DNA of 64,000 nucleotides, from contig NTLF01000022.1 of assembly GCA_002631855.1 (NCBI GenBank), positions 1 to 64,000 of the forward strand. The letters run 5' to 3'. The notes under the pieces are model-generated. The model was given only the letters and a program-made list of their open reading frames with translations. It searched no databases and was not told the DNA's origin. Of this stretch, positions 19,677-28,178 are shown piece by piece. Position 1 is the first letter of the stretch. Each line of letters starts with the position of its first letter. This DNA comes from Zunongwangia sp. ESRF-bin46. Lineage in GTDB: Bacteria > Bacteroidota > Bacteroidia > Flavobacteriales > Flavobacteriaceae. The translations under genes and the position numbers were made by a program.

Positions 19677-20798
19677 ATGAAAAAATTACTAATCCTTTTA
19701 CTCTGCTTTACTGTTTTAACCTCTTGTGCACAACGTAAAAAAGAAAACGATGTAGCTTTAACAACACAAGAAACCCGAAGTTATAGTACCGAAAAAGTAG
19801 TAAACAACCTTAATAATCCTTGGGGGATGACGTGGTTGCCAGACGGCAGCATGTTAATTACCGAAAAAGCTGGTATCCTCATTCATTTTAAAGACGGAAA
19901 CAAAACCGAAATAAAAAACGTTCCAGAAGTGTATAACCGTGGACAGGGCGGTTTATTAGATATTGAATTACACCCAAATTATTCTGAAAACGGTTGGATT
20001 TACATAACGTATGCTTCCACTGAAGGTGACGGTAACGGAGGAAACACCAAGCTTATTCGATGTAAGCTAACGAACGGTTCTTTAACTGAAATTGATGAGC
20101 TTTACAAAGCTACCCCAAATACCACAAGAGGACAGCATTTTGGTTCGCGTATTGAATTTGACAACGAGGGCTATCTATATTTTTCAATAGGCGAACGGGG
20201 AAATCGCGATGTGAATCCGCAAGATATTACTCGAGATGGTGGTAAAATTTACCGTTTGAATGACGATGGTAGTATTCCAAACGATAATCCTTTCGTAGAT
20301 GAAGCAAATGCAAAAAAAGCAATTTACACTTACGGAAACAGAAATCCTCAAGGCGTAGCAAAACACCCCACAACCGGAAAAATATGGATCCACGAACACG
20401 GTCCCAAAGGCGGTGACGAAATAAACATTATAGAAAAAGGGGCTAATTACGGCTGGCCAGTAGTTTCATATGGAGTAAACTATAGTGGTACAAAATTTAC
20501 AGATATCACTTCAAAACCCGGAATGAAACAACCCGTCTATTATTGGGTTCCTTCTGTCGCACCCTGCGGAATGGACTTTGTAACCGGAGATAACTACCCA
20601 GAATGGAAAGGTCATTTGTTGGTTGGTTCATTAAAGTTTAATTACGTTGAACTGGTTAAACTGAACGGAACCGAAGTTACAGGCCGTGAAAAAATTGCCC
20701 AAGATATTGGTCGAGTACGCAATGTAAAAATGGGCCCAGATGATTATATTTACATCGCTGTTGAAGGGCAAGGAATATTCAAAGTTGTTCCTCAATAA
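19677..20798 (+). CDS. PQQ-dependent sugar dehydrogenase-like lipoprotein
   Basis: A 373-residue lipoprotein (lipobox LTSC, Cys17) with the six-bladed fold of soluble glucose/aldose sugar dehydrogenases, which oxidise sugars with PQQ. Visible family motifs are NLNNPWGMTWLPDG (about 45-58), GLLDIELHPNY, GQHFGSRIEF with His154 as the likely catalytic base, GNRNPQG (220-226) and EHGPKGGDEIN (240-250). It is followed 39 bases later by a cytochrome c lipoprotein gene, a natural electron acceptor. PQQ synthesis genes are not in this window, so the cofactor may be imported. Confidence 0.92.
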   Translation: MKKLLILLLCFTVLTSCAQRKKENDVALTTQETRSYSTEKVVNNLNNPWGMTWLPDGSMLITEKAGILIHFKDGNKTEIKNVPEVYNRGQGGLLDIELHPNYSENGWIYITYASTEGDGNGGNTKLIRCKLTNGSLTEIDELYKATPNTTRGQHFGSRIEFDNEGYLYFSIGERGNRDVNPQDITRDGGKIYRLNDDGSIPNDNPFVDEANAKKAIYTYGNRNPQGVAKHPTTGKIWIHEHGPKGGDEINIIEKGANYGWPVVSYGVNYSGTKFTDITSKPGMKQPVYYWVPSVAPCGMDFVTGDNYPEWKGHLLVGSLKFNYVELVKLNGTEVTGREKIAQDIGRVRNVKMGPDDYIYIAVEGQGIFKVVPQ

Positions 20799-20837
20799 TT
20801 TTATAAAAATATCAATCACTATTTTACATTTTAACCT

Positions 20838-21299
20838 ATGCAAAAAATTGCCGCAATTCTATTTACTTTTATAATATTAACCGCTTGTAACGATTCAAAA
20901 AAAGATAAAAAAGAACCCATAAAAATTGGAAACACTACGGCTGAAATGTCGCAAGAAAAAAAGACACCTCAACAAGCCAGTAAAGAAAATGGTGCCATTA
21001 TCTACACCGATTTCTGTATGCAATGCCACTTAGGAAACGGTAAAGGAGTCCCAAACACTTTCCCGCCTTTGGCAGGATCTAATTGGTTAACCGAAAAAAG
21101 GGAAGAAAGCATTCATGCCGTAAAATATGGCCAAAGTGGAGAAATTGAAGTTAACGGTAAAAAATACGATGGTGTAATGGTTCCTATGGGGTTGAGCGAC
21201 AAAGAAGTTGCCGATGTATTAAATTACGTGATGACCTCTTGGGGAAATACGCAAGACAAACCAGTTACCGAAGAAGAAGTAGCGAAGATTGAAAAGTAG
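20838..21299 (+). CDS. cytochrome c lipoprotein
   Basis: A 153-residue lipoprotein (lipobox LTAC, Cys17) with a lysine-rich linker and one class I cytochrome c domain. The heme site is CMQCH (60-64), followed by FPPLAGSNW. The distal ligand is a Met in the DGVMVPMGLSDKE segment (Met114 or Met117). It is probably anchored in the outer leaflet of the inner membrane or in the outer membrane, accepting electrons from the sugar dehydrogenase encoded just upstream. Confidence 0.93.
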   Translation: MQKIAAILFTFIILTACNDSKKDKKEPIKIGNTTAEMSQEKKTPQQASKENGAIIYTDFCMQCHLGNGKGVPNTFPPLAGSNWLTEKREESIHAVKYGQSGEIEVNGKKYDGVMVPMGLSDKEVADVLNYVMTSWGNTQDKPVTEEEVAKIEK

Positions 21300-21352
21300 A
21301 TAAAGACTTTTCTTTATTCTGTCCGCTATATCCTATATTCTTATTTAATCCC

Positions 21353-21360
21353 TACTTTTG
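21353..21360 (+). promoter_or_regulatory. -7 promoter element of the udk-mutase operon
   Basis: TACTTTTG is an exact TAnnTTTG match, 16 bases before the udk start codon. Confidence 0.55.
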
Positions 21361-21376
21361 TAAAAACTAAAAAAAC

Positions 21377-21997
21377 ATGCTCATAATTGGCATTGCTGGC
21401 GGTACTGGAAGTGGAAAAACAACCGTTGTGCAACAAATTGTTGAAGAATTACCAGCAGATGAAGTTTGTATCATCTCGCAAGACTCATATTATAAAGATA
21501 CTTCTCACTTATCGCTTGAAGAACGGGTAAAAATAAATTTTGACCATCCACAAGCCATTGATTTCGACTTGTTAGTGAGTCATTTAAAAGAACTGAAAGA
21601 TGGAAACAGTTTTGAACAACCAGTCTATAGTTTTGTAGATCATAACCGAACTGGCGAAACCGTTACCACGCATCCTAGAAAAGTGGTTATTGTAGAAGGA
21701 ATTTTAATATTAACCCACCCAGATATTAGGGAGTTGTTCGATATTAAAATATTTGTTCACGCCGATAGTGATGAGCGTTTAATACGAAGGTTAAAACGGG
21801 ATATCGCAGAACGAGGCAGGGATTTGGATGAAGTGTTAACCCGCTACCAAACCACCTTAAAACCTATGCATCAGCAGTTCATTGAACCAACAAAAGAATT
21901 TGCCGATATTATTATCCCTACCAATAAATATAATACGGTTGCCGTTAATTTAATACGAAGCATCATCAATCAAAAATTAGGAAAAAACGAATCGTGA
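21377..21997 (+). CDS. udk: uridine kinase
   Basis: A 206-residue P-loop kinase that phosphorylates uridine and cytidine (pyrimidine salvage). The Walker A loop GGTGSGKTT covers residues 8-16. The SQDSYYKD and NFDHPQAID segments that bind nucleoside are present, as is RLIRRLKRDIAERGRD, the lid region. Length is normal. It is the first gene of a tightly packed run; its stop overlaps the GTG start of the next gene. Confidence 0.96.
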   Translation: MLIIGIAGGTGSGKTTVVQQIVEELPADEVCIISQDSYYKDTSHLSLEERVKINFDHPQAIDFDLLVSHLKELKDGNSFEQPVYSFVDHNRTGETVTTHPRKVVIVEGILILTHPDIRELFDIKIFVHADSDERLIRRLKRDIAERGRDLDEVLTRYQTTLKPMHQQFIEPTKEFADIIIPTNKYNTVAVNLIRSIINQKLGKNES

Positions 21998-22329
21998 AAT
22001 TTTCAGAAATAAAACAGAAAAAATGGTTCAAAATACTGAGCAACAAATACATGCTCATTGTTTTGGTGTTTCTGACATGGATGGTTTTTTTTGATACTAA
22101 TTCCTGGTTTATTCACGAAGAATTAGACGAAGACATTAAAGGGTTACAAGAAAATGCCGAATTTTATAAAACTGAAATAGAAAAAGACAAAGCGTTTATC
22201 GAAAAAATGAAAGATAGTGACGAAGTTGAAAAGTTTGCACGCGAAAAATACTATCTTAAAAGAGAGAACGAAGATATTTATATTATAGAACACGAAGACA
22301 GCCTTAAAAACAAGGAAGACGATGAGTGA
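21994..22329 (+). CDS. septum formation initiator (FtsB/DivIC) family protein
   Basis: A 111-residue bitopic protein: short cytoplasmic N-terminus, one membrane span (about 19-36), then a periplasmic coiled coil (about 45-75) and a FAREKYYLKRENEDIY segment typical of the family. It joins the FtsQ-FtsL division complex. It starts with GTG inside the udk stop codon (GTGA overlap) and ends 8 bases inside the mutase gene, so translation of all three is coupled. Confidence 0.92.
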   Translation: MKFSEIKQKKWFKILSNKYMLIVLVFLTWMVFFDTNSWFIHEELDEDIKGLQENAEFYKTEIEKDKAFIEKMKDSDEVEKFAREKYYLKRENEDIYIIEHEDSLKNKEDDE

Positions 22330-23716
22330 TTTATTTAAAAATTTTGATTCCGTTTCCGCTAAAGAGTGGAAACAAAAAATACAAGCCGACCTAAAAGGTG
22401 CCGATTATAACGAAACGCTCGTTTGGCAAAGTCGGGAAGGTATTCACGTAAAACCGTTTTACCATCCAGACGATTTTGAAGAAGCCTTCACCCCTATTCC
22501 CGGGCAACCTACTACTTGGAATGTTGCACAGCATATATTTATCGATGATGAAGCAATTGCCAATAATTTAGCCATTGATGCCATAAAAAGAGGTGCTGAG
22601 GCGATTCTTTTTGAAGCAGAAAATGAATTTGATATTGAAAAAATATTCAAAGAGTTTCCTTTTAATAAAACCACAATCTATTTCAAGCTAACATTTCTTT
22701 CAGAAGATTTTTTAAGTAAACTAAAGCTATTTCTTTCTGAAAAAAAAGCTACTGTTTATTATAATATTGACTTAATAGGAAATCTCACCCGTTCTGGAAA
22801 TTGGTTTCATAACTTAAAAGAAGACCACAGAATTTTAGAAAAATTTGTTTCCAAAAATCCTTCCGAAGCAATTATAAGTGTTGATACAACCGGCTATCAA
22901 AATGCTGGAGCAACGATAGTACAACAATTGGCCTATGCGCTTGCCCACGCCAATGAATATTTAAATCATTTTGACAATGTCACCCTGAGCGCAGTCGAAG
23001 GGTCAAACTCACAGCAATCTCTTGAAATCACTTTCAAAGTCGCCGTAGGGTCTAACTACTTTTTTGAAATCGCAAAGATCAGGGCGCTTCGAAAATTATA
23101 CGCCGCATTAGCTTCAGAATATAAAATTTCTGAAACGTGTCATATTATCGCAATGCCTTCAAAACGTAATAAAACATTATATGATTATAATGTAAACCTA
23201 CTAAGAACTACTACCGAATGTATGAGCGCTGTATTAGGAGGAGCCGATACTATATGTAATTTACCGTATGATGCCTTGTACCATAAAAGCAATGAATTTG
23301 GAGAGCGCATAAGCCGTAACCAATTATTGGTTTTGAAAGAAGAAAGCTATTTCGATACGGTTAGCAATGCAGCCGATGGAACATACTACATAGAAAGTTT
23401 AACTGATGAATTGGCCGAAAAAGCACTGGAATTATTTAAAACCATTGAAAAAGGTAGAGGATTTCTACAACAGTTGAAAGAAGGGAAAATTCAGCAAAAA
23501 ATTAAAGAAAGTGCCGAAAAGGAGCAAAAACTTTACGACGAAGGAAAACTTAAATTGTTAGGTACAAATTATCATACCAATCCTGAAGATCGCATGAAGG
23601 ATGATTTAGATTTATACCCTTTTGTAAAAACAAAGCCAAGAAAAACAATTATTGAGCCAATTATAGAAAAAAGATTGGCAGAGCAAACGGAACAAGAACG
23701 CTTAAAACAAGAGTAA
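22322..23716 (+). CDS. mutA: methylmalonyl-CoA mutase small subunit
   Basis: A 464-residue non-catalytic subunit of the B12-dependent mutase that interconverts succinyl-CoA and methylmalonyl-CoA. It resembles the TIM-barrel part of the large subunit (GREGIHVKPFY, TTECMSAVLGGADTI, NEFGERISRNQ) and lacks a B12-binding Rossmann domain. Residues 220-229 (VTLSAVEGSN) are encoded by a short palindromic repeat element inserted in frame just before the conserved FKVAVGSNYFFEIAK region. It overlaps the FtsB-like gene by 8 bases and the next small gene by 1 base. Confidence 0.93.
   Translation: MSDLFKNFDSVSAKEWKQKIQADLKGADYNETLVWQSREGIHVKPFYHPDDFEEAFTPIPGQPTTWNVAQHIFIDDEAIANNLAIDAIKRGAEAILFEAENEFDIEKIFKEFPFNKTTIYFKLTFLSEDFLSKLKLFLSEKKATVYYNIDLIGNLTRSGNWFHNLKEDHRILEKFVSKNPSEAIISVDTTGYQNAGATIVQQLAYALAHANEYLNHFDNVTLSAVEGSNSQQSLEITFKVAVGSNYFFEIAKIRALRKLYAALASEYKISETCHIIAMPSKRNKTLYDYNVNLLRTTTECMSAVLGGADTICNLPYDALYHKSNEFGERISRNQLLVLKEESYFDTVSNAADGTYYIESLTDELAEKALELFKTIEKGRGFLQQLKEGKIQQKIKESAEKEQKLYDEGKLKLLGTNYHTNPEDRMKDDLDLYPFVKTKPRKTIIEPIIEKRLAEQTEQERLKQE
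22979..23005 (+). repeat. REP-like palindromic element inside mutA
   Basis: The core CCCTGAGCGCAGTCGAAGGG (22983-23002) is an imperfect palindrome (ACCCT...AGGGT ends) of a type widely scattered between genes in Flavobacteriia. Here it is read in frame as LSAVEG. I saw no second copy in the window. Confidence 0.65.
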
Positions 23717-23898
23717 TGAGTAGAGAAGCACTTGAAATAATCTTAGGCATTGGGTTTGCTATTATAGGCCTTGCCTTATTTTTAAGAAGGGACACCTTAA
23801 GCAAATCGAAATATTATAGAATTATAATGATTATTGCCGCTATTTTGTTTGTAACATTTGCGGTCTATTTAGGAGTTAGAAGTTTTAATAGTTATTAG
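23716..23898 (+). CDS. small two-span membrane protein
   Basis: A 60-residue protein with two hydrophobic segments (about 6-23 and 37-55) separated by a basic loop (RRDTLSKSKYYR). No family recognised. The start codon overlaps the mutA stop (TAATG), which supports translation. It sits between the two mutase subunit genes. Confidence 0.7.
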   Translation: MSREALEIILGIGFAIIGLALFLRRDTLSKSKYYRIIMIIAAILFVTFAVYLGVRSFNSY

Positions 23899-23934
23899 TA
23901 GGATTAATTATTTATTGTAAGGAAAAAACCAAAA

Positions 23935-24498
23935 GTGAAGGACATAGAGGATCAGCTTAAAGACTTCGATGATATTTTTGAAGACTTTTATTATTCTAAA
24001 AAGTTTGAAAATTCTATTAAAGAAATTTCAAACTGGTTTTTAGGAATATCATTAGGCCTATTTACAATCTTATTATTAAAAATTGAAATTAGTGATTCAC
24101 CTGATTACCTTAGCATAAAGCCATATTATAAAATTTTATTAATTTTTGTTTTTATAGGAATTGGGTTTTCAGGGTTTTGTAAATATAGATTTCTTAAACG
24201 AGACTTTAAGATGAACTATTGGCGTAGTTTAATGAAAAAAGATAATATATTCATTAAACTATATTTAAAAGAATTAAAAGAAAAGAAATTAAAGGAAGAG
24301 ACTAGTTTTAATGAAAATCAAACAGAAGAATTAAAGTTAAAACTAGAAGAATATGAGAAAAACTATAAAAATTACTATAATAAATTCATTAAAGTTTTCA
24401 ATGAAATAAGTTTTCTTCATAAACTAGTTAATTTTATTATCATATATACATTTATAGAATTATTACTTCTTTCTATCTTCTTAATAACTATCATTTAA
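23935..24498 (+). CDS. hypothetical membrane protein between mutase subunit genes
   Basis: A 187-residue protein starting at GTG, with AAGGA 12 bases upstream. An acidic N-terminus ([20 protein letters not shown]) is followed by two spans (about 37-57 and 72-92), a charged coiled coil (about 100-155) and a C-terminal span (163-187). The codon use is much more AT-rich than in the flanking mutase genes, with many AAA, TTA and ATA codons, which suggests later acquisition. The family is not recognised. It ends 1 base before the large mutase subunit gene. Confidence 0.72.
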   Translation: MKDIEDQLKDFDDIFEDFYYSKKFENSIKEISNWFLGISLGLFTILLLKIEISDSPDYLSIKPYYKILLIFVFIGIGFSGFCKYRFLKRDFKMNYWRSLMKKDNIFIKLYLKELKEKKLKEETSFNENQTEELKLKLEEYEKNYKNYYNKFIKVFNEISFLHKLVNFIIIYTFIELLLLSIFLITII

Positions 24499-24499
24499 T

Positions 24500-26641
24500 A
24501 TGAGTAGAAAAGATATTCAACATATTAGCTTAAACAAAACGGAAGGTAAAAGTCCGAAACCGAGCGTAGCGAATAAAACGTACACCACTGCTGAAAAAAT
24601 CGATGTTAAAAATCGGTATTCGGCTGAAGATTTAAAGAATTTAGATCATTTAGAGTTTGCCGCCGGAATTTCACCATATCTACGAGGTCCCTACTCTACT
24701 ATGTACGTTCGCAGACCTTGGACCATCCGTCAATATGCAGGTTTTTCAACTGCGGAAGAGAGCAACGCTTTTTACCGCAGAAACTTAGCTGCAGGACAAA
24801 AGGGACTTTCAGTAGCATTTGATTTGGCTACCCACCGTGGATACGATAGTGACCATGAACGTGTTTTTGGCGATGTAGGAAAAGCAGGAGTTGCCATTGA
24901 TTCAGTTGAAGATATGAAAATTCTTTTCGACCAAATTCCGTTGGACAAAATGAGTGTTTCTATGACCATGAATGGTGCTGTTTTACCTATTATGGCATTT
25001 TATATTGTCGCTGCCGAAGAACAAGGCGTTTCACCCGAAGCCTTGGCAGGAACTATCCAAAACGATATTTTAAAGGAGTTTATGGTGCGGAACACTTACA
25101 TCTATCCGCCTACGCCATCGATGAAAATAATCAGTGATATTTTTGAATTCACGTCCAAAAATATGCCGCGTTTTAATTCTATTTCTATTTCAGGTTATCA
25201 TATGCAAGAAGCAGGAGCTACTTGTGACATTGAATTAGCATATACACTAGCAGATGGATTAGATTACATTCGCACCGGTATCGATGCTGGTATGGATATT
25301 GACACCTTTGCCCCTCGCCTTTCTTTTTTCTGGGCAATCGGGATGAACCATTTTATGGAAATCGCAAAAATGCGAGCCGCTCGTATGTTATGGGCAAAAT
25401 TGGTAAAACGATTTAATCCTAAAAACCCAAAATCATTATCCCTTCGAACACACTGTCAAACCAGTGGTTGGAGTTTAACCGAACAAGATCCTTTTAATAA
25501 TGTAGCCCGTACGTGTATTGAAGCTTCGGCTGCCGCTTTTGGTGGTACACAATCATTACATACCAATGCGTTGGACGAAGCAATCGCTTTACCTACAGAC
25601 TTTTCAGCAAGAATTGCACGAAACACACAAATTTACCTTCAAGAAGAAACTGAAATCACTAAAACTGTCGATCCTTGGGCAGGCAGTTACTACGTAGAAA
25701 AATTGACTGATGACATCGCAAAAAGTGCTTGGGCACTTATTGAAGAAGTGGAAGAATTAGGCGGTATGACCAAAGCGATTGAAAAGGGAATCCCGAAATT
25801 GCGTATTGAAGAAGCTTCTGCAAGAAAACAAGCTCGTATTGATAGTGGTCAAGACGTTATTGTTGGTACTAACAAATACCGACTTGAAAAAGAAGATCCA
25901 CTTCAAATTTTAGACGTGGATAACCAAAAGGTCCGCACCTCTCAAGTAGAACGTTTAGAGCGTATAAAAAAAGAACGGAACACTCAAAAAGTAAAAGAAT
26001 CGCTTCAAAAATTAACTGAATGTGCTAAAACAGGTGACGGAAATTTATTAGCTTTAGCCATAGATGCAGCACGGGAACGTGCTACATTAGGTGAAATTTC
26101 AGATGCTTTGGAAGAAGAATTTGGAAGGTATAAAGCACAAGTAAAATCAGTTAGCGGCGTGTATAGTAACGAAATAAAGAAAGACCCATCGTTTGCAAAA
26201 GCAAGGGAATTAGCAGATCAATTTGCTGAATTAGAAGGGCGTCGACCCCGAATTATGATTGCAAAAATGGGGCAAGACGGTCACGACCGTGGTGCCAAAG
26301 TAGTGTCTACCGGTTATGCCGATGTAGGCTTTGATGTAGATATTGGTCCGTTATTTCAAACACCTGCAGAAGCAGCCAAACAAGCGGTTGAAAACGATGT
26401 ACATATTTTAGGAGTTTCCTCATTAGCTGCAGGACACAAAACCTTGGTTCCGCAGGTTATTGAAGAATTAAAGAAACACGACCGTGAAGATATCATGGTA
26501 ATTGTAGGAGGGGTAATCCCTTCGCAAGATTATCAATATTTATTTGATGCTGGAGCTACTGCTGTGTATGGCCCTGGAACGAAAATCAGTGATGCGGCCA
26601 TTGAAATACTACAAGTTTTAATCGATGCTGTGGAAGATTAA
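24500..26641 (+). CDS. scpA: methylmalonyl-CoA mutase large (catalytic) subunit
   Basis: A 713-residue adenosylcobalamin enzyme. The barrel domain contains [20 protein letters not shown] (58-77, acyl-CoA side), [12 protein letters not shown] and [14 protein letters not shown]. The C-terminal B12 domain has Asp593-x-His595-x-x-Gly598 in [12 protein letters not shown], the His being the lower cobalt ligand, followed by [10 protein letters not shown] and VVGGVIP segments. Together with MutA it links propionyl-CoA metabolism to succinyl-CoA. A GNAT gene starts in its stop codon. Confidence 0.97.
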   Translation: MSRKDIQHISLNKTEGKSPKPSVANKTYTTAEKIDVKNRYSAEDLKNLDHLEFAAGISPYLRGPYSTMYVRRPWTIRQYAGFSTAEESNAFYRRNLAAGQKGLSVAFDLATHRGYDSDHERVFGDVGKAGVAIDSVEDMKILFDQIPLDKMSVSMTMNGAVLPIMAFYIVAAEEQGVSPEALAGTIQNDILKEFMVRNTYIYPPTPSMKIISDIFEFTSKNMPRFNSISISGYHMQEAGATCDIELAYTLADGLDYIRTGIDAGMDIDTFAPRLSFFWAIGMNHFMEIAKMRAARMLWAKLVKRFNPKNPKSLSLRTHCQTSGWSLTEQDPFNNVARTCIEASAAAFGGTQSLHTNALDEAIALPTDFSARIARNTQIYLQEETEITKTVDPWAGSYYVEKLTDDIAKSAWALIEEVEELGGMTKAIEKGIPKLRIEEASARKQARIDSGQDVIVGTNKYRLEKEDPLQILDVDNQKVRTSQVERLERIKKERNTQKVKESLQKLTECAKTGDGNLLALAIDAARERATLGEISDALEEEFGRYKAQVKSVSGVYSNEIKKDPSFAKARELADQFAELEGRRPRIMIAKMGQDGHDRGAKVVSTGYADVGFDVDIGPLFQTPAEAAKQAVENDVHILGVSSLAAGHKTLVPQVIEELKKHDREDIMVIVGGVIPSQDYQYLFDAGATAVYGPGTKISDAAIEILQVLIDAVED

Positions 26642-27174
26642 TGAAAGACTATATTCTTAAAACAGAGCGATTAGGATTACGAAATTGGGAAGCTTCAGAT
26701 ATAGAACCCTTTACTGAAATGGGAAAAGACCCTGAAGTAATGAAGTACTTCCCTAGTCTACTTTCAGAAGAAGAATCGCGTAATCTCATTCAGAAACTAC
26801 AAAAGCATTTTATTTTACACGGCTACTGCTATTTTGCTGTTGATATATTAGAAACTTCAGAATTTATCGGCTTTACTGGGTTTATGAATCAAACGTGGGA
26901 AAGTAAGTTTACACCTTGTGTAGATATGGGTTGGCGTTTAAAACGCAGCGCTTGGGGAAAAGGCTACGCAACAGAAGCCGCCAAAGCCTGTTTGGAAGCC
27001 GCTCTGCCAAAATTCAACCTAAAAGAAGTGTATGCTTTTACCCCAGATAAAAATATCCCATCACAAAAAGTAATGCAGAAAATTGGGATGAAATATACAG
27101 GTGATTTTCAGCATCCAAAATTAATTGGGGATGATCGGTTTAAGTATTGTGTGGCTTATAAGAAAAGCTGGTAA
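26641..27174 (+). CDS. RimJ/RimL-type GNAT acetyltransferase
   Basis: A 177-residue GNAT of the Acetyltransf_3 kind (TERLGLRNWEASDIEPF at the N-terminus, KRSAWGKGYATEAAKACLEA as the acetyl-CoA loop, and NIPSQKVMQKIGM near the end). Such enzymes acetylate protein N-termini or small amines. Its start overlaps the mutase stop by one base, so it is co-translated, but no functional link to the mutase is known to me. Confidence 0.9.
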   Translation: MKDYILKTERLGLRNWEASDIEPFTEMGKDPEVMKYFPSLLSEEESRNLIQKLQKHFILHGYCYFAVDILETSEFIGFTGFMNQTWESKFTPCVDMGWRLKRSAWGKGYATEAAKACLEAALPKFNLKEVYAFTPDKNIPSQKVMQKIGMKYTGDFQHPKLIGDDRFKYCVAYKKSW

Positions 27175-27214
27175 TTATTTTACTATGCACGCATACTAAT
27201 TAAAAGCGATTCCC

Positions 27215-27222
27215 TATTTTTA
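27215..27222 (+). promoter_or_regulatory. probable -7 element of the SDR gene
   Basis: TATTTTTA, one base off TAnnTTTG, 21 bases before the start codon. Confidence 0.4.
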
Positions 27223-27243
27223 CAAGACTAAAAAAAAACAGCT

Positions 27244-28128
27244 ATGGATACTTCAGCAAAAATGCTTCGTGACGATGCACTTAAAGGAAAAACAATAGTC
27301 GTTACCGGTGGCGGTAGCGGATTGGGAAAATCAATGACTACCTATTTTTTAGAATTAGGTGCCAATGTGGTAATCACTTCTAGAAATATTGAAAAGTTAG
27401 AAACCGTTAAAAAAGAACTGGAAGAAGAGACTGGCGGAAAAGTTTTACCCGTTCAATGTGACGTGCGAAATTATGAAGAAGTTGAAGCGATGGTGAAAGC
27501 TTCGGTTAAAGAATTTGGAACAGTGGACGTTTTACTAAACAACGCCGCAGGAAACTTTATTTCCCCTACCGAGCGTCTTTCAGCCAATGCTTTTGATACG
27601 ATTATCGATATCGTTTTAAAAGGAACAAAAAACTGTACGCTTGCCTTTGGAAAACATTGGATAGATAAAAAAGAAGAAAATAAAACCGTTTTAAACATTG
27701 TAACAACTTACGCGTTTACGGGATCTGCCTACGTAGTACCTAGCGCAACTGCAAAAGCTGGAATTTTAGCCTTAACACGTTCGCTAGCGGTAGAATGGGC
27801 AAAATATGGTATTCGCTTTAATGCCATTGCGCCAGGCCCATTCCCTACAAAAGGTGCGTGGGATCGTTTATTACCAGGCGATTTAAAAGAGAAATTTGAT
27901 TTAGCTAAAAAAGTACCTTTAAAGCGTGTGGGTGACCACCAAGAATTAGCAAATTTAGCAGCATACTTAGTTTCAGATTTTTCGGCTTATTTAAATGGCG
28001 AAGTAGTTGTAATTGATGGTGGTGAATGGCTTAAAGGCGCCGGACAAATGAACTTGTTAGAAGATGTACCGGATGAAATGTGGGATATGCTGGAAATGAT
28101 GATTCGTTCAAAAAAGAATAAATCGTAA
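27244..28128 (+). CDS. SDR oxidoreductase, 2,4-dienoyl-CoA reductase-like
   Basis: A 294-residue Rossmann enzyme with the NAD(P) motif TGGGSGLGKS (about 20-29) and NNAAGNF. The usual YxxxK catalytic pair is replaced by SATAK in VVPSATAKAGI. This Tyr loss is shared with the dienoyl-CoA reductase branch (DECR/PDCR-like), which reduces 2,4-dienoyl-CoA during beta-oxidation of unsaturated fatty acids. FNAIAPGPFPTKGAW is also typical of that branch. The context of acyl-CoA metabolism genes agrees. Substrate assignment is by family resemblance. Confidence 0.87.
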   Translation: MDTSAKMLRDDALKGKTIVVTGGGSGLGKSMTTYFLELGANVVITSRNIEKLETVKKELEEETGGKVLPVQCDVRNYEEVEAMVKASVKEFGTVDVLLNNAAGNFISPTERLSANAFDTIIDIVLKGTKNCTLAFGKHWIDKKEENKTVLNIVTTYAFTGSAYVVPSATAKAGILALTRSLAVEWAKYGIRFNAIAPGPFPTKGAWDRLLPGDLKEKFDLAKKVPLKRVGDHQELANLAAYLVSDFSAYLNGEVVVIDGGEWLKGAGQMNLLEDVPDEMWDMLEMMIRSKKNKS

Positions 28129-28178
28129 CATTTCAGAAAATTTAATACTAACTACACAAATTAAATAAACAGTACATT

